Below are positions 33,067 to 46,239 of a stretch of 60,000 nt of DNA, in pieces. A program made the position numbers and the translations under genes. The notes beneath the pieces are model-generated. The model was not told where the DNA came from. It made no database searches and saw nothing but the letters and a program-made list of their open reading frames with translations. Positions within the stretch are counted from its first letter, which is position 1; every line of letters starts with the position of its first letter. Source of the DNA: Takakia lepidozioides (lineage: Eukaryota; Streptophyta; Takakiopsida; Takakiales; Takakiaceae); NCBI GenBank assembly GCA_030704615.1, contig CM060734.1, forward strand, positions 55,694,042-55,754,041, read 5' to 3'.

Positions 33067-36000
33067 GCATCAAGTTGCAAAGTACATATGAAAGAGTCAG
33101 TGGAATCACTGACCTGAGAGTGTATGTCCCAAAGTGGTACCCCACGGGATGTTGCAGATACCAGCCAGTTGCAAGCTGGGTTGAGTGACAACACCAACAT
33201 GAAGCCCTGAGCTCGCTTTTCTTTAAGTGATGACATGTCGGTCTGCACTTGCAGGTCCAAGAGATGGATCCCTTGTTGTTGTGGGCTGTAAAGCAACTGT
33301 GGCAGTCCATCAAGGGAGAAGTTTTGCAACGAAAGAATTGCAACCTGTTGGATATCTACCTTGCACATATCCGAAATCCCTGTGCACTGCTCTGCATTGT
33401 CCCCCAGGCGGTTGACTGTAACCACACATACAGTTTCATCACTGGATGCTGCACTGACCTTCTGTCCACTCCCAAGCACTGTCACATGAAGGAGGCGCCC
33501 CCCACTATGCAATAGGTAAGTCAGGTGTGACCTGAAGGACATGTTTCCTTCCAGCCAATGGCAGTCCCAGATCTTAATGGTCCCATCGTTAGACGCACTA
33601 GCAAAAAAGATGTTATCACTAGAAATTGTCACTTCGTTTACAGCACGTTGATGTTCATGAAGGTGTGCAATCAGAACAGCTCTGGGGCTCCAGGAATTCT
33701 CTGCATCTCCAGATGACCCTGAGTGAGCAGTCCCTGCCAGCCCCATGGAAAAATCCATTCCTGAGATGACAGCAGGGCTGGGCTCACCTGCAATTTCAAA
33801 TGAGGATGCTAAGCTTGCTTTGCTGGTCGACACACTTGGCATGACACCTCCGAACCCAGTGACAGGAAAACCCTCTCCTGAAACTTGTTGGGTAGCATCC
33901 GCTGCTACTTTGATTTGCTGGGTAGTAGGAGGGCTAATACCCTGGTACACTGACCTGGGCAGCAGGCGTGGGGCAAATGCGCCTGCCATGGCTGCATGTA
34001 ACCTTTGCAAAGAGTATTTCACAGAAGGCATCATTAAGTGTGAACCTACCTTAGTCAAATGTGAGGAACCTGAGCCTCCATCCACCCCTTGAGGTACACT
34101 ACTCTGCCCAACTTGCAACCCCTCCTCCTCTTTCTTGTCCAATGGGGCGGAGTCAGGTGAAAGATCGTAGTTCAAGTAAAATTCAGTGTCCACACCAACA
34201 GCAGATCCTGTTGCTGAGCCTTGCAGCTTCTCCATACTCTCAGTCTCCCAGCTATGCATGCGGGTTTCCATAGAGCTTGATGGATTGCAAATGTAGCCCT
34301 CAATGACCTTCATCTTCTCTCCATCCTCACCCTCAGCAGAGACTTGGGCAAGGGGTATCTCAGCAGCTGGGGACACATGCTGGAAATGTGGTGCATGGTT
34401 TGCTGCATGTTTGGGTGGACGCTCCTGCAAATTCCCTGTTGCTGCAGATAAACTTCTACTGTCTAGTTCCAGTGTTTGTTTCTGTAACCCACCAGGTCTG
34501 TTGGAGCTGATACCAATGAGCTCTGGCGGAGGCTGGATTTGGGTAACTTGTTGTCCCTTACTTTCCGAGCTACCTTGCTTGGCTGCTGCACCCTCTCTCT
34601 CTTTCTGCAGCCGTAGTACATCACTCAACACACGATTGAAAACCTCAAGTGAGACTTGTGGCTTGAGGCATGCTAGAAGGGCTGCCTCGGAACATAGAGA
34701 TGCTGGTTCCTGTTGCAAGAAAGGTGCAAGAATGGGGGACAGGAATGCGTGTGAGTCAGATTGCTCCAGGTTGGTGCTAGTTGCAGCCACAAAAGTGACA
34801 GCTGTCCACCGCACCCACTGGCTCGGGTGGCACAGCAGCGGTGATGCACGCTCCACAACTTCCAGTAAAACCCTCTTACAAAGTAGCTGGTGTGTGCACA
34901 TTGCCACAAGACACTTCAGAACATTCACAATTACTGTTTCATGTACGTCTTTGAGACCCTGTTCAATGTAGGGGAGTAAGTAGTCCTCCAGGCTAGTTTG
35001 TCCCGCAAACAGGCACACATGGACTATATGCTCAAAGAAAACTGCACGTAAATGTTCATCCTGGTCATTCAAGAATGCAGGTAGAATCGGCAGCCAAAAA
35101 GTATTGCTATAACGGGGCCCAAAGAATCGACAAAGGGGCATTATGTGTTGCAACAAGGCCCGCCGAATTCTGGATGTTTGTTTCTGACCCATCACTAGCT
35201 CTTGTATGATGCGTGCAATAGTTTCCCTCAAGTCGCCCAGCTCGACTTCGTACTGCCCAACAGGGTGCCCTGTCATAATCTGCACCTATGCAGACAGCAC
35301 TTTGTTTAGTATTTCTGAGGCCATGAGACATGTATAACAGCATACACCCCATGTAGACTTGAGAATGTGACTTAAGGAACAAGTCAACGTATGAATGTGT
35401 ACTATAAGATGTGAAAAGAGCTATGAAGGCATGCACAGCTACATTCTTCCTCACATCCAACATGAAAATAACACAGCGACAAAGGTGAGAGATATGGTTT
35501 GGCAGTTGACACCCAGTGTCTTTTGGTTCGTGTGTTTTGCGGGGCAGCACACCTCACCCTTCCACTGGTTTGATGGTTCTCTTAGTCAAGTGGTTCCTCA
35601 AAGAGCGGTGGAGCTGCACCATGATTGCTAAAATGCTAACACCTATTGTTAGAAAAACAAAACGAAAATATGGACAGATAAAATCTGGATTTCATGGTGC
35701 AGAAGGCAGGCGGCAAAAAAAAAGGTACTGAAGCATGACAAGCTTACTTGGCAAGCACATATCTACTGCTGGAATGAAAGAGAGTGAAATTCTAACCCGT
35801 GAGCTTGGGGAACTGGTCCCCTTCTCCAGAGTGGTCTGTTTAGTGTGGCCTTGATTGGCAGACACATCCATGGAACCACCAATCTCAGTCAGATATACTG
35901 AGCCCACCAGAAACTTGTGGGATGACTCAGCTATCTTGTGGATGTTAGCAGCATATGCAATCCGAACGCTCTCCTCTGGATCATCTGGCAGCATTGAAAG

Positions 36001-39000
36001 CAAGGGCAGAATATATTGAGGGAAGATTTTTTCATCACTGGGCGGGAAATGCTGCACCATAGTTAGAATATTGCAGAGGGTTTGGAGGGCTGCACAGCGA
36101 ACCGCTGCTGCTGAGTCTGACAGAAGGGCAATAACAAAGGGAATCACAAGCTGAAGGCGCGCATCGTCATCTAAGTAGAGAGAGCAGTCATAGAGCAACT
36201 GGATGGCCCCTTGCTTTGCCTGGGGCAGTTTAACATTCCGCAAGCACGCACACAAGAGGGAGGCAATCAGCACCATGCCTTCACACTTCAGGGCCTGATT
36301 CCACCCAATCTCCAGATCAGGATCTGAGATTTCTGGTGATTGCAGTGAAACTTCCCCTACTTTGAAATCCAGCAGAGTTTGTGGAGCACGGTTTGAAGGC
36401 GATACCAGAATTGGGTAACGGGGTTGGACTGGACGTTGGCAGATCCACTGCCTTTGTCTCCAGACACAATCAGGGGTACAGGCAGCTGTCCATCCATGCA
36501 TCCCAGAGCCACCCCAATTCTCTGAACCTTTTTTCTTGGAAGAACCTCCCTCTCCTCTGGCCTTCAGACATGCAGCTGCCTCGCTCTTGGAGCCAGCTCC
36601 CATTTCGGGCTTAGAATCCACAATGCTCATTTTGCAGTACTTCCACCCTTCCTCATCAGCTCCCACCCCTGACAACATAAACATAATGTACTCATAAGAC
36701 GTTGTTTTCCGTAGCCTTGTGGCCATAGACCCTGCACCCAGTTGGGGCAGAACAAGAGGGAACAGACACTACGTTTGTGAGGGTCTCACACTCCAGTAGT
36801 GGGACTTACCTTGATATAAACAATTAATTCAGGCTTTCCAGATTTCCTCTAGAAAGCTCTTCACACAAGCATCAATCTGCTGTGTGCGAGCTGCCCAGCA
36901 ATTAGACCCCAGCAGGGCCAAGGCTTTATGTTCAGCCTCAAGATGTTGAAATTTGGTGAACAGAGGTGCAGGGACTATGTTCTTGATGGTCCTGAAGAGG
37001 GTCACTCTCTGATGAGAGACATTGTAATAGAAAATAGATATTGTCTTCAGGGCGCCTGCACACCGGGCATTGACAATGTCCCTTTCCTCTCATCCGTTTA
37101 TTGCTCAAAAGTAGACTCCCCACCCTGAGTTAAAATTTCAGCAGTGCCAAGGCTGCCCTTCACTCACCCATGTCACAAACTGGAAACCAGTTTAGGGTTT
37201 TATGCCTAACTTTTGTTCGGACATTCTGCATGCTTCCAACATGACCTTAGACACGTCAGTTCCAAGTCAGCTTCATCTAGGCAGGGTCAGTTCCTCCTGC
37301 CTAATATTCAGGTACTTGAAATCTCCTCTTCCCTTTCCGCCAGGGCTTCACCTGTTTAACAGGACAGTTTTGCTTCCAAGAAATAGATTCGATCATCTTA
37401 GGGTATCTGGTATTAGGCATGTGATTCAACGGACCCCACCATCTGACCTTGAACTCATCACGGGCTCAAGGGCGATACGCCAACTCGCCCCGGACAGCCA
37501 CATTAGCTGTTCTAGAGCACGCTGGTATGCCCTCTTTGAGCACTGAAATGGATTCCAAAGTTTAAGCATGGTTGATGCTTACTCCAGGGTAGGCCTAACG
37601 ACGTTGCAAAGGATGGTCCTTTTAACTTCAGTATTTAAAATTGAGTGAGACCCGAAGCTTTGCGTTTAGCTGTTTGAACCACTTTCTCTATGTGCGCATC
37701 CTAGTTACAATCGAGGAAATCCCAATACCACATAAACATAGAAGAGCAGTGAGGGTCCTAAAGTAGCAAAATGCAGATAGTCAGAGATAGATGAACATGC
37801 TACACACCGCTATGGGCCCAATTGGAGTCCCCTTCCCAGTCCCCTTCAAATTTCCATCCCCCTTCCAAAGGTAGTGTCATGTACTCTTTGAGAGGGCCAG
37901 ACCTCGCCATCCCATAGTTTACTGCAGTTGCTTTGCCCCGGTGAAAGGAGCATTCACTGAAAGTGGCCCCAGGTTCCCTGACCTGGTTCTCATATACCTG
38001 CAGTTTGGACCCACTAGTTTGAGTCCTTATCCAACAAGGACAAAACAAAACAGATAAAGGAAAAAGGAAGGGAACTTGAGAGAGAAATAAATTTGTAAGT
38101 CTGCCTAAGGGACACAAGGAGAAGACAGAAAACAAAAGCCAGAAAACAAAACATATAAAGAAACTAAGAAACAAATTTTATTACGTCCGTACCGAGGCCC
38201 AAAGGACACAAGTAGACTACCAAAGAACTCATGGTAGAATTAGGAAACCAAGAAAACTCAGGGCCAAAAGATTACAAGAAGGCGGAGTGCCTTACGTAGG
38301 TAAGACACTAGGCACTTCAGGTCCTCGTAGAAGCCTCCTACTAGGATGGAGAATTTCTAAACACCAGTAGCTGCCAAAGACTTTTAGTATGCAGTGCACA
38401 AAAAGATGAAATGATGCTATGTCCACTTTACCTGTGGTACAAATTGGGCAGATCACACAGCACATCATGGAACCCCAAAAAACAACTAGAAGGATAGACA
38501 TTGGACTTTGCTCATTGATAGATCCCTCCAAAAAAATAAGTGGTTTTAGATAGAACTATCATGAACACTAAAGGTGGAAGGAACCTTACCATTACCTCCT
38601 CTGTAACAACCTCTTCAACTGCAGAAGCTGTTGCATCTTTGACCCGATTCAATGATCCCAAGTGCAGAGACCTCATCTGCCCCTCGAGAGTGAATTGTGC
38701 TCCATCCTTACTGGGAGAGCAGTCATCTACTAAAAACTCTCCAGCTGGTTGTTCTTTCCTTTCAGGAGATAATACACAGGGCCATTTCAAGGAGATCAAG
38801 TCAGATATGCCCCCTACTTCCAGAGACTCGTTCTTTTGGGTATCGGCAAGCATTTGCTTGTGGATCTCCGGGAAAGCCTCCTGTGTGATGGCCACCTGTC
38901 CACAGAAGTATATTCAGAGGTATCAACTGCACATATAGAGTCTCCATTTCAGCACGGAAGCAAGAAATGGAATGAAATGAAATGGTACTTTATAACGTCC

Positions 39001-42000
39001 GCGGAAAGCTCAAAGAGCTTATGGAAAAACAAGAGAGAGGAAACAAAACCAGAGCCAGAAAACGAAAGAGAAGAAGCAAGGACTTCATGTTGACAGAAGC
39101 CTGGGCAATGAAATGGTACTTTATAACGTCCGCGAAAAGCTCAAAGAGCTTATGGGACAAAAGGGAGAAAGAACTTACAACATCCCACTTTTCTGTCTTG
39201 TTTTCTTTTCTCCTTTGTCCCATAAGTTCTTCCACAGCAACCAGACCTCTATAACCACTGGGCTAGCATTAAATGACAGAAGTGCCCCTCATGATAGGGG
39301 GCAGCAGAATAAGTGCTCTGATTCTATCTCTGGCCTTGACCCTCTTGGTGAAACACGACTGAGGCAGGTTCAATGAAATGAAATGGTGCTTTATAACGTC
39401 CGCAGAAAGCTCATAGAGCTTATGGGACAAAATGGAAGAAAACATGAGAGAGGAAACAAAACCAGAACCCAAGAATAAGAACTGACGTTCTAGCAATTGT
39501 CTAAGGGTGAAGGCCTCGTGCAGGTAGGCTGCCAAGCATTTTTCAGTTTCAATTTCCTGGCTGCGCCCTATGCAAGCTGGACATAGGCGGTCCGTAGGTT
39601 GTCGGAACCCACCCTGAACCGCCCCAATGCCCTCAGGAGGGAAGGAGATAAGGATGCTGAAAGGTATTTGGCCTCAAGATTCTATCATCTCGGAGCACGA
39701 AGAATGTCTCTCGATAGAAGTGGAGCTTTGTCGTGAGATTGGGTAGCTTCCAAGAGAGAAAACGAGAGAGAGACTGCACCAGGATGAAAAATGACTCACT
39801 CTTGCATCGGTATCCAGTGGTACAAGGCACGAGAAAAACTCGTGCAAAAGCGGTGAGAAGTAATCTGGAAACACTGCTGGGGCCCACATCTGAAGGTACT
39901 CGACTGGTGACAATCGTGCCTCTGGGTTGAGTTGTATCATGTGCAGAATCATGTCCCGGACTCCTGGATCTGAAATCTGCGAATGACACCATAGAGGATG
40001 GTAAGCACGCCCTGAGGAGGAAGAGACTAAGACTGGCCCAGACTGCCTTTGAAGAAGACCAATCATACACTAGCCCACCCATGTATGCATTGACTGTTCC
40101 CTCTGAACATTGTCTACAATATACAAGTGATGGCATAGTTCCTGCAGGACTCCAGCTCTGAAGCAGGTTCCTGAAAGATAATAATACTCCTAGTGCCAGC
40201 TACTCCAAGTCACCACATGAAATCACTGGAGCAGCCGTCCACAACCAGTGACACTTTGGTTACAGGGAATCAAGGGTTGATGTATGGGCACCACAGTTAA
40301 ATGTTGCACACAATTTATCCAACAACAGCTAAAAGTTAGCTCATGTTGGCAATTAGGTAGTTAAAAACTAAACCTTGTTAATAAACCCATCCCTAAGAGC
40401 CCTGTAAGATTCATCAGGTGCTAATAAAGGACTGTTGAAACACACAACCTGTGGTTGAGGAGAGATGTTTGAACCTTCTCAAGTGAGGGGCCTGGGTCAT
40501 ACTGCCCTCTGCGATACGCCAGTAGCTGCGACAGATCAAAAAGCGCTTTCCCTTCCAGAAATACCTCCCCTATCACACACCTGATGATAGGAGCCATGTA
40601 TAGTACAGCACTGAGCAGTGAACGAAGGAACTTAATAAACAAAGCTCCTAAGAAAAGGAGAGTCAAGTTTTCACATTCTATAATGCAGCTACATTTTTCA
40701 GAGTAACACAGGAGACCAGAAATTGAAAGTATTGTTTATCATTTTGTGAAGAGGAATACAGTTGGCTCAAAATGCTAATAGAGGGTCATAGTGGAGACAA
40801 TCATTGGATTTCAAGGACTTTTTAATAACTGCTAATGCAAAGCATCATATCCTTAGAGTAGCAGTAACGTGTGATGTCCCGGGACAAATCCACGATAAGA
40901 GAAACCTTGAGCTATAGGCTCTGGCACCCTAAACACTAAATACCTCAGCTATTGATGTATCCAGACATATTTTGATCTAGTAACAGATGTCAGCTCAGTA
41001 TCAGGCGGACACTGGAGGATTCACCCCCCTTGTGAACGGCCATTTGAGCTGCACGAACCTGGTTCTCAATCTCAACATGACCTCACACCATTGCTCACTC
41101 AGATTCTGACCACAGGCTCAAAGATTTACCCAAGAGAGAAGATGTCCATAGCTGGCCTCAGAGGGGTATCAGGGGTCACTAGCAGATCACTGTTTGGCTC
41201 ATAAAATCGCTGCACAACCCCATCAGACCTTTCAATCAGCTACAAAATGGCAGCAGTGTGCTCTTCCCACAACTCAAAACCAGTGATTGACATAAAGCTA
41301 GAGGACACTGACAGAGAGAAGAAGAAATTTACTGTGTGCAGAGAAGGCCCAGAGGGCTAATTGCCTGAGCGAGCTAGACACCGTGCATGTTTAGCACGAG
41401 CATCTGTATCTTGAACACAAGCACCTACTTCAAATCATGAGAAATCCCAAGCACTTATCAAGTAGGCAACAGAACCTTTGAAAATCACATGCACCGAGTG
41501 TCCTCAAAAGGTCCTAATGTACTTCACATTTTCTGGTCATCTAGAGAAACTTAAATCCACTTGTAATACAACCAAGGAATTCAAAAAAATATCTGCAGTG
41601 CCATGCCAGAGACAGTAGCAGAAGAGAAAAGCAGAGAGGTGCCATCGAGTGAGGGAGAAAGAATTCCATGTCCAACGGTAAGAGCATAAATGGCTCCGCC
41701 AAACCTCAGGTGCTAGATAGCAACGACGACGCCCTCCTGTGTCAAAATAAAAGGAGAAATCGGAGGGATTGTCCGCCGGTAAATACGTTGGCTTTAATGA
41801 GCAATAGTAGTCCGCAAGATACACCCAGTTCCATGATGTAAGTAGAATATTCTCGCACTTAATGTCTCCTGCCAAATAGCCAATATATCATACATTTTTG
41901 CATTGTTCAAGATTGGTGCTGTATACCTTTTGCTCAGATCTTCATATCTAAATTGTTGGAGTGCTCTTTAGAATTGGTTTCTACTTAATAGTTAGTTGAG

Positions 42001-43824
42001 GCACTGCATTGGTGGCAGGCTTTACGACTGGAACAGGCAGATGCCCTGACATTTTGCGGTTTAACAAGTTCTAACAATAATCAATTTACAAAATGCATAG
42101 ATCTTCAAGGTGTAGGCAAACGACAATCACTTTCCTCACTTGAAACAAAACTGTGTTTGCTCGTAATCTTATAGCAAGAGTGACATGAGAAGTTTTGAGA
42201 AACCACACCGTGACAGACTCCATGCTCGTGGCTTTGCTTCAGGGCATGTAGTAACTGCAAGAGAACACTTCTCTCCTTTAGTCTGACTCTCAGTAGAACC
42301 ACAGTACATTGTAATCAACATCATGCTTACTTGAACGATGTCAAGGCCAGCCTGTAACTGGATTGACATTATGAGTGCTAGGAAAGTTTCAGGCTCACTT
42401 TCATATCCTGATGTGTCAAATCCTGACACAGACTAGGTTAGAAGGCCTAGATTAGAGGCTAAGCAAGGCTGGAAATAGAAAGTCAGATCAGAAGCTGAAG
42501 GTGAACAGTCAGAATGGCAAAGGCCAAGGGTTAGGCCTTTGGGTAGCAGTAAGGGAATGCAGGGTATTGGTCATTATTCAAAACTGCCTACATAATTACC
42601 TGGAACGCCAGCCATTTTTTCTCAGTTAGGCTGAGAAATGGGCGGGTACTGATGCGGTCAAGCAGATTACTGAAGAAATATTGTCGCAGCAGATAAGCCG
42701 CCTTGTCTGTCTCCAGCCAATACTGAAGATGCCCAAACCATGCATTTGTTGTAAGAGAATGCAACGTTTCCAAGCTTTGTGCATTGAATGTTTGCAACGG
42801 CAAGAAACCATTATATCCGAATTACGGGTTAATGTTTGAAAGACACCCAGAGACAAATGCAGTCTTTACCTTATGAGGGTCACGCACCAAGTAACAGACC
42901 ATCAACATCATCATGCACAGTATGATGACTGCTACAACTCCCTGACCGTGGAAGATGATCATGACATGAATACAACATGGGCATTTATCTATGCAAGTAT
43001 TCCAGCAGTGAGTTTGTACTGTAGTACCAGACATAGTTGAAAATGAGCTATGATGTTGGGATATAAATCAGACTTTTCTGCATTCAAGCATAACACGCTA
43101 GAGAAGAGACTAAGTGCCAGCATTTCAATTTTAGCAGTGTATCAGAGAGATGTCCCATAGCTGCAGGGGAACAAGAATCTCAAGAGAGAGCACTGAAGGA
43201 GGGAATACATTGCTGTATCAGGGAGGAACAAGTAATATACTTACTTGAAAAGGCCACACATGTGAATATTCAATGTCCTTAAGCTGCTCTCGTATCTCAT
43301 GTAACTGCCTAGCATATTCCTGCCACATGCACACACACAAGATAATCCATGTTACTGCTTTGATTTGGATTTGAAAAGTCTTCTGGCTATAGATATTTGT
43401 GTGTGTGTGTGTGTGTGTGGGTGCACTTGGCTGTCTGTGTCAGAAAAGAGTGAGAAGGACATTGATGAAGAAGGAAACTTTAACAGCCACATAAAGCCGC
43501 AAGGGCCCATGGGACAGGTAGACAGTGAAAATTTCTTGTTTTGCGTAGTGATCAAGGTTATGGATCTTTTTACATTTGATCAGGGAGGGAGAGACAGCTC
43601 CTTGAGGCAGCAAAGGCTAGAAAATGCACCTTGAGATCAGGGAACTCCCCTCGCTTGAAGTACACCTTGACCAATAGAAGGCCTTCGTCGTGAAAACACA
43701 CTATGGATTTGAGGAACCGACCACCTCCCAAAGCCTCCTTCAACACTAGATTGTAGGAAGATGGCAGGTCCTGCAAGTAGTCTGATGCCAGCACCTGGGT
43801 GGTTCGGGTTAGCTTATTCCCCAT
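31131..43824 (-). CDS. VPS15: VPS15 (PIK3R4-like), regulatory pseudokinase of the Vps34 PI3-kinase complex
   Basis: Exons placed: 43630-43824, 43245-43319, 42600-42722, 42209-42254, 41705-41868, 41130-41239, 40475-40580, 39800-39976, 38590-38895 (or 38596), about 36674-35797, 33066-35285, 32836-33000, 32393-32667 and 31131-31221. All close in phase except the exon 9/10 junction. The N-terminus MGNK fits N-myristoylation. The kinase domain has [38 protein letters not shown] (catalytic Asp with the VPS15-type HGD), LADYY in place of DFG, and [13 protein letters not shown]. Then come [14 protein letters not shown] and HEAT repeats ([83 protein letters not shown]). A roughly 300-residue low-complexity linker follows, then C-terminal WD40 repeats ([25 protein letters not shown]). 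It anchors Vps34 for PI3P synthesis in endosomal sorting and autophagy. The final WD40 residues are not located; reading through 31131 would stop at 31056. Confidence 0.93.
31675..31775 (+). repeat. Dispersed repeat family C, copy 1 (VPS15 intron)
   Basis: The copy starts with an (aaatg)n run, then atggtattttata, cgaaaagctcaaagagctta tgggacaaaatgg and gaggaaacaaaaccagagcc. The same string of segments recurs at 38966-39068, 39108-39165 and 39372-39470, always on the + strand. It contains the perfect inverted repeat aagctc-aaa-gagctt. Confidence 0.8.
36715..36975 (-). repeat. Dispersed repeat family B, copy 2 inside VPS15 intron 9
   Basis: Reverse-complement counterpart of 30530-30800. It shares ctatggccacaagg, cactacgtttgtgaggg, ataaacaattaatt, caagcatcaatctg, gctgcccagcaattagacccc and ggtgaacagaggtgcagg. 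It ends next to the probable acceptor of VPS15 exon 10 near 36674. The apparent in-frame Met of the exon-10 frame (36726) therefore belongs to the repeat, not to the protein. Confidence 0.75.
38966..39470 (+). repeat. Three clustered copies of repeat family C in VPS15 intron 8
   Basis: Copies lie at 38966-39068, 39108-39165 and 39372-39470, each with aatgaaatggt(a/g)ctttataacgtccgc followed by the aaagctcaaagagctt-type palindrome. The third is the most complete. All sit in the intron between VPS15 exons 8 and 9, and a related copy lies at 31675, also within the gene. The open frames covering them are shadows. Confidence 0.8.
43397..43420 (+). repeat. (GT)n microsatellite in VPS15 intron 1
   Basis: An uninterrupted tgtgtgtg run of about 22 bases. 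A likely length polymorphism; no function implied. Confidence 0.9.
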
Positions 43825-44787
43825 GCTCGGATGCCTGCTCAAAGCCCTAATTTGAAGCCCTAATTTACAATTACAAGCGATTCTTATGAAATTTGCCCAG
43901 ATTCAAGTTGCTGCCAGCAGCTTAAACTGAGACGTAAGGTCTCAAATCAGAACCAGTAAAGACCTGAGTGTACTGTGGCGGCCCCTGATGCCAAGGTATC
44001 ATTGTCCAACCTCTTGCAGCGTTCTCTCCATGCACTTGCTATCTGTAGTCTACTCACCAGGCTATTTGCACGGGTTGGCAAAAGCATGGTTGTATTCTCC
44101 GATGGTGAAATTCCATTAGCCTTTAGCAGGTAGCTGTGATGTTGTACGCGTGTTTGTACATGCTAGTTCGTGCGATTGTGCACAGAGTTATCTCATGATG
44201 AAGGGTGAATACAGCTGATTGCAGATTGCAAGCTCTGGAGCCCTTGCTTCTGAGTGTTCTTCGTCTCCCGATTCTGGTTGATTCTATTGCTGACCGAGAG
44301 CTTGGGGGAGAGTACAGTCTGCAGCTGCACTCTTGAATTTTGAACTTAATAGTGAGTAAAATCTGATTACCTCCCCTGGCCCTGTTTGATATGAGTTATA
44401 TCAGTCTACATCCAACAACGTCTTTCCGTTGCTCCTCCTTTTCCCCTCCCCAACCCTCTAAAACTGAAGACAGTCAGTGAGGAAAGGTCTCGACAAAGAT
44501 CTTGAACGAAGAAGTGGCACTAGGCGGCACTTTCACAATTAGAGTGATTCAAACGTAAAATGTGTGCACAAGTCACACAACAGGCACAAGTGATGCGCTC
44601 ACGTTGCGTAGACAAAGCTATCACCAGCTTGTCGAAATCTCAATCTGCAAGTGCAAGCTTACCGCGCACCCCACTCAAATTGAGTCAACGCTCACATTGC
44701 AATCCCTTTTACATTACCTCGTCAGGTGGAGTAGTTTGCACACCACCCAAAAACAGAGTCCTGCTTCCAGACGGTATCCCTTGAGGC
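43825..44787. other. Upstream region of VPS15
   Basis: Presumed 5' UTR and promoter of the - strand VPS15 gene. No gene is visible; the overlapping + frames at 44560-44819 lack any motif. No clear TATA box can be assigned without a transcription start site. Confidence 0.4.
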
Positions 44788-45160
44788 TCATGCTGAAATC
44801 TCTCTCTCGATTTTCGTAGAAGCTAAGCCACTAGCTTTCTCGGAAAGTTTACTTCCTTCTCCGCTTATGCAGCTCAAAACCCAGCACCCAATTTGTGGGC
44901 TGCCACCATAAGCTGCCACCACAATACGGTCCCCTCTCTGGTGAAGCGAGAGCAGTAGGTATTTTTCCAAGCAAGATAGCTGCGAAAAAATTTCGTGCTC
45001 GGTAAGAGAGCTGAGGGATTGCTCCAAGCTCTCCAACACGTTCATGTCTATCTGTGTGAGGGCAGTACCAGCTGCCCTCACAGAAGCAAGCTCCACCATG
45101 GGAGCGATCACTGGTAGACTCCATGGAAGGTATTCTTGGCCGCAGCAAATGGAGATGTAC
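44788..45160 (-). CDS. Uncharacterised frame, possibly coding
   Basis: A - strand frame of about 120 codons ends at 44788 and stays open upstream of its first Met (45111). It has regular, protein-like composition: PWSLPVIAPMVELASVRAAG, TQIDMNVLESLEQSLSSL and IFSQLSCLEKYLLLSLHQRG, which would form amphipathic helices. I do not recognise the family. It could be a small gene, one exon of a larger gene, or chance. The adjoining - frames up to 45543 are Ser-rich and look less convincing. Confidence 0.25.
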
Positions 45161-46239
45161 TACAGTTGCTGAGATGCACAGAGAGACGCAGAGAGAGACG
45201 ATCGAAAATGTGGGAGAGACAACGAAATATGAACGAGATCTTCGAGAGAAGTGAATGTAAGAATTGTGAAGTGTTGTGACCCTTCCAGACACCCCGTGGT
45301 CTTCTGCAGTGTGAGAACGACAGAATTGGAAGCAGTGCTTCCTATTGGGTTGTTGACAGGTGAGGAAGAAGGCGAGCCCGGGTACCTTGAATCGGCAATG
45401 CTCTTGCAGACTTGGAGGCTTGTTTCGATGCATCCATGGTGTAGTCTAATCTGTGCGGTCCTCGAGTTTCCCACTCTTGAGACTGAATTTGAGCGCAAAT
45501 TGGTCCACAGGAGGGCACTAGTGTTTGCAAATTGCTTGTACAATATGTGGGAACTTTGAAATGAAGATAGTGGAATGCTACCCTTCTGTTGTACTCGATA
45601 GCACTCAACAAATCTTTGCTAAACAAGAAGCATTGCATGGCTTCTCATGTCACCACACACACTCAACTTTGTGCATGTATGTCCCTGTGTGAAGAGGGAG
45701 TTTTGATAAACAAGTCAATTAATCCCCCAATCACAAAACATACATCACCCAAGGGTGTAATAGTCTATATCCAGGGGAGAGCCACCCTTGCGGGATGCCA
45801 GAGACACAGAAATTAAAGTTTGTTAACAACCATGACACTGCATAGACCTCCGAGAGTTGGATCTGCCATTCTGTAGATGCAAGGTCCAAAACTACAGCAA
45901 GAGGAGAGTACAGAGTTTGAGTCTTCCATACTGATGCTAGGAATTGAGTTGAGGGTCTGTTGCCCCAAGGCTTTCCCACAAGCGGAAGTACATGTAAAAT
46001 TCTTAAGAGGTAGCGTGTAAGACTGTTGTAACAGAGATTTTTGCAAAGATCAAGATTTAGTACAAAGCCTCCAGGCTTCAGCAACAGGTAGAACCGAACT
46101 GTACTTTAGGAACGATAATCCCATAACAAGGTCTTTCCGCTTACCAAGCATGACAATGGGGAGAGAGATGAGAGAAAATTATCAAAAAAGTGATCCGCCT
46201 CCAGGTGGGGAGCCCGCCTTAGTCGAGCCAGGTGAAATA
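45161..46239. other. Intergenic region and LARP6 3' flank
   Basis: No recognised gene. The part next to 46240 should contain the 3' UTR of the - strand LARP6 gene. Competing short frames on both strands (45251-45559 + and 45731-46084 -) have no family motifs. Confidence 0.4.

Noticed and set aside
38966-39470. CRISPR-like array
   Set aside because: The copies are about 60-100 bp, irregularly spaced (roughly 140 and 260 bp) and dispersed in introns of a plant gene; there are no short repeats with uniform spacers and no cas genes.
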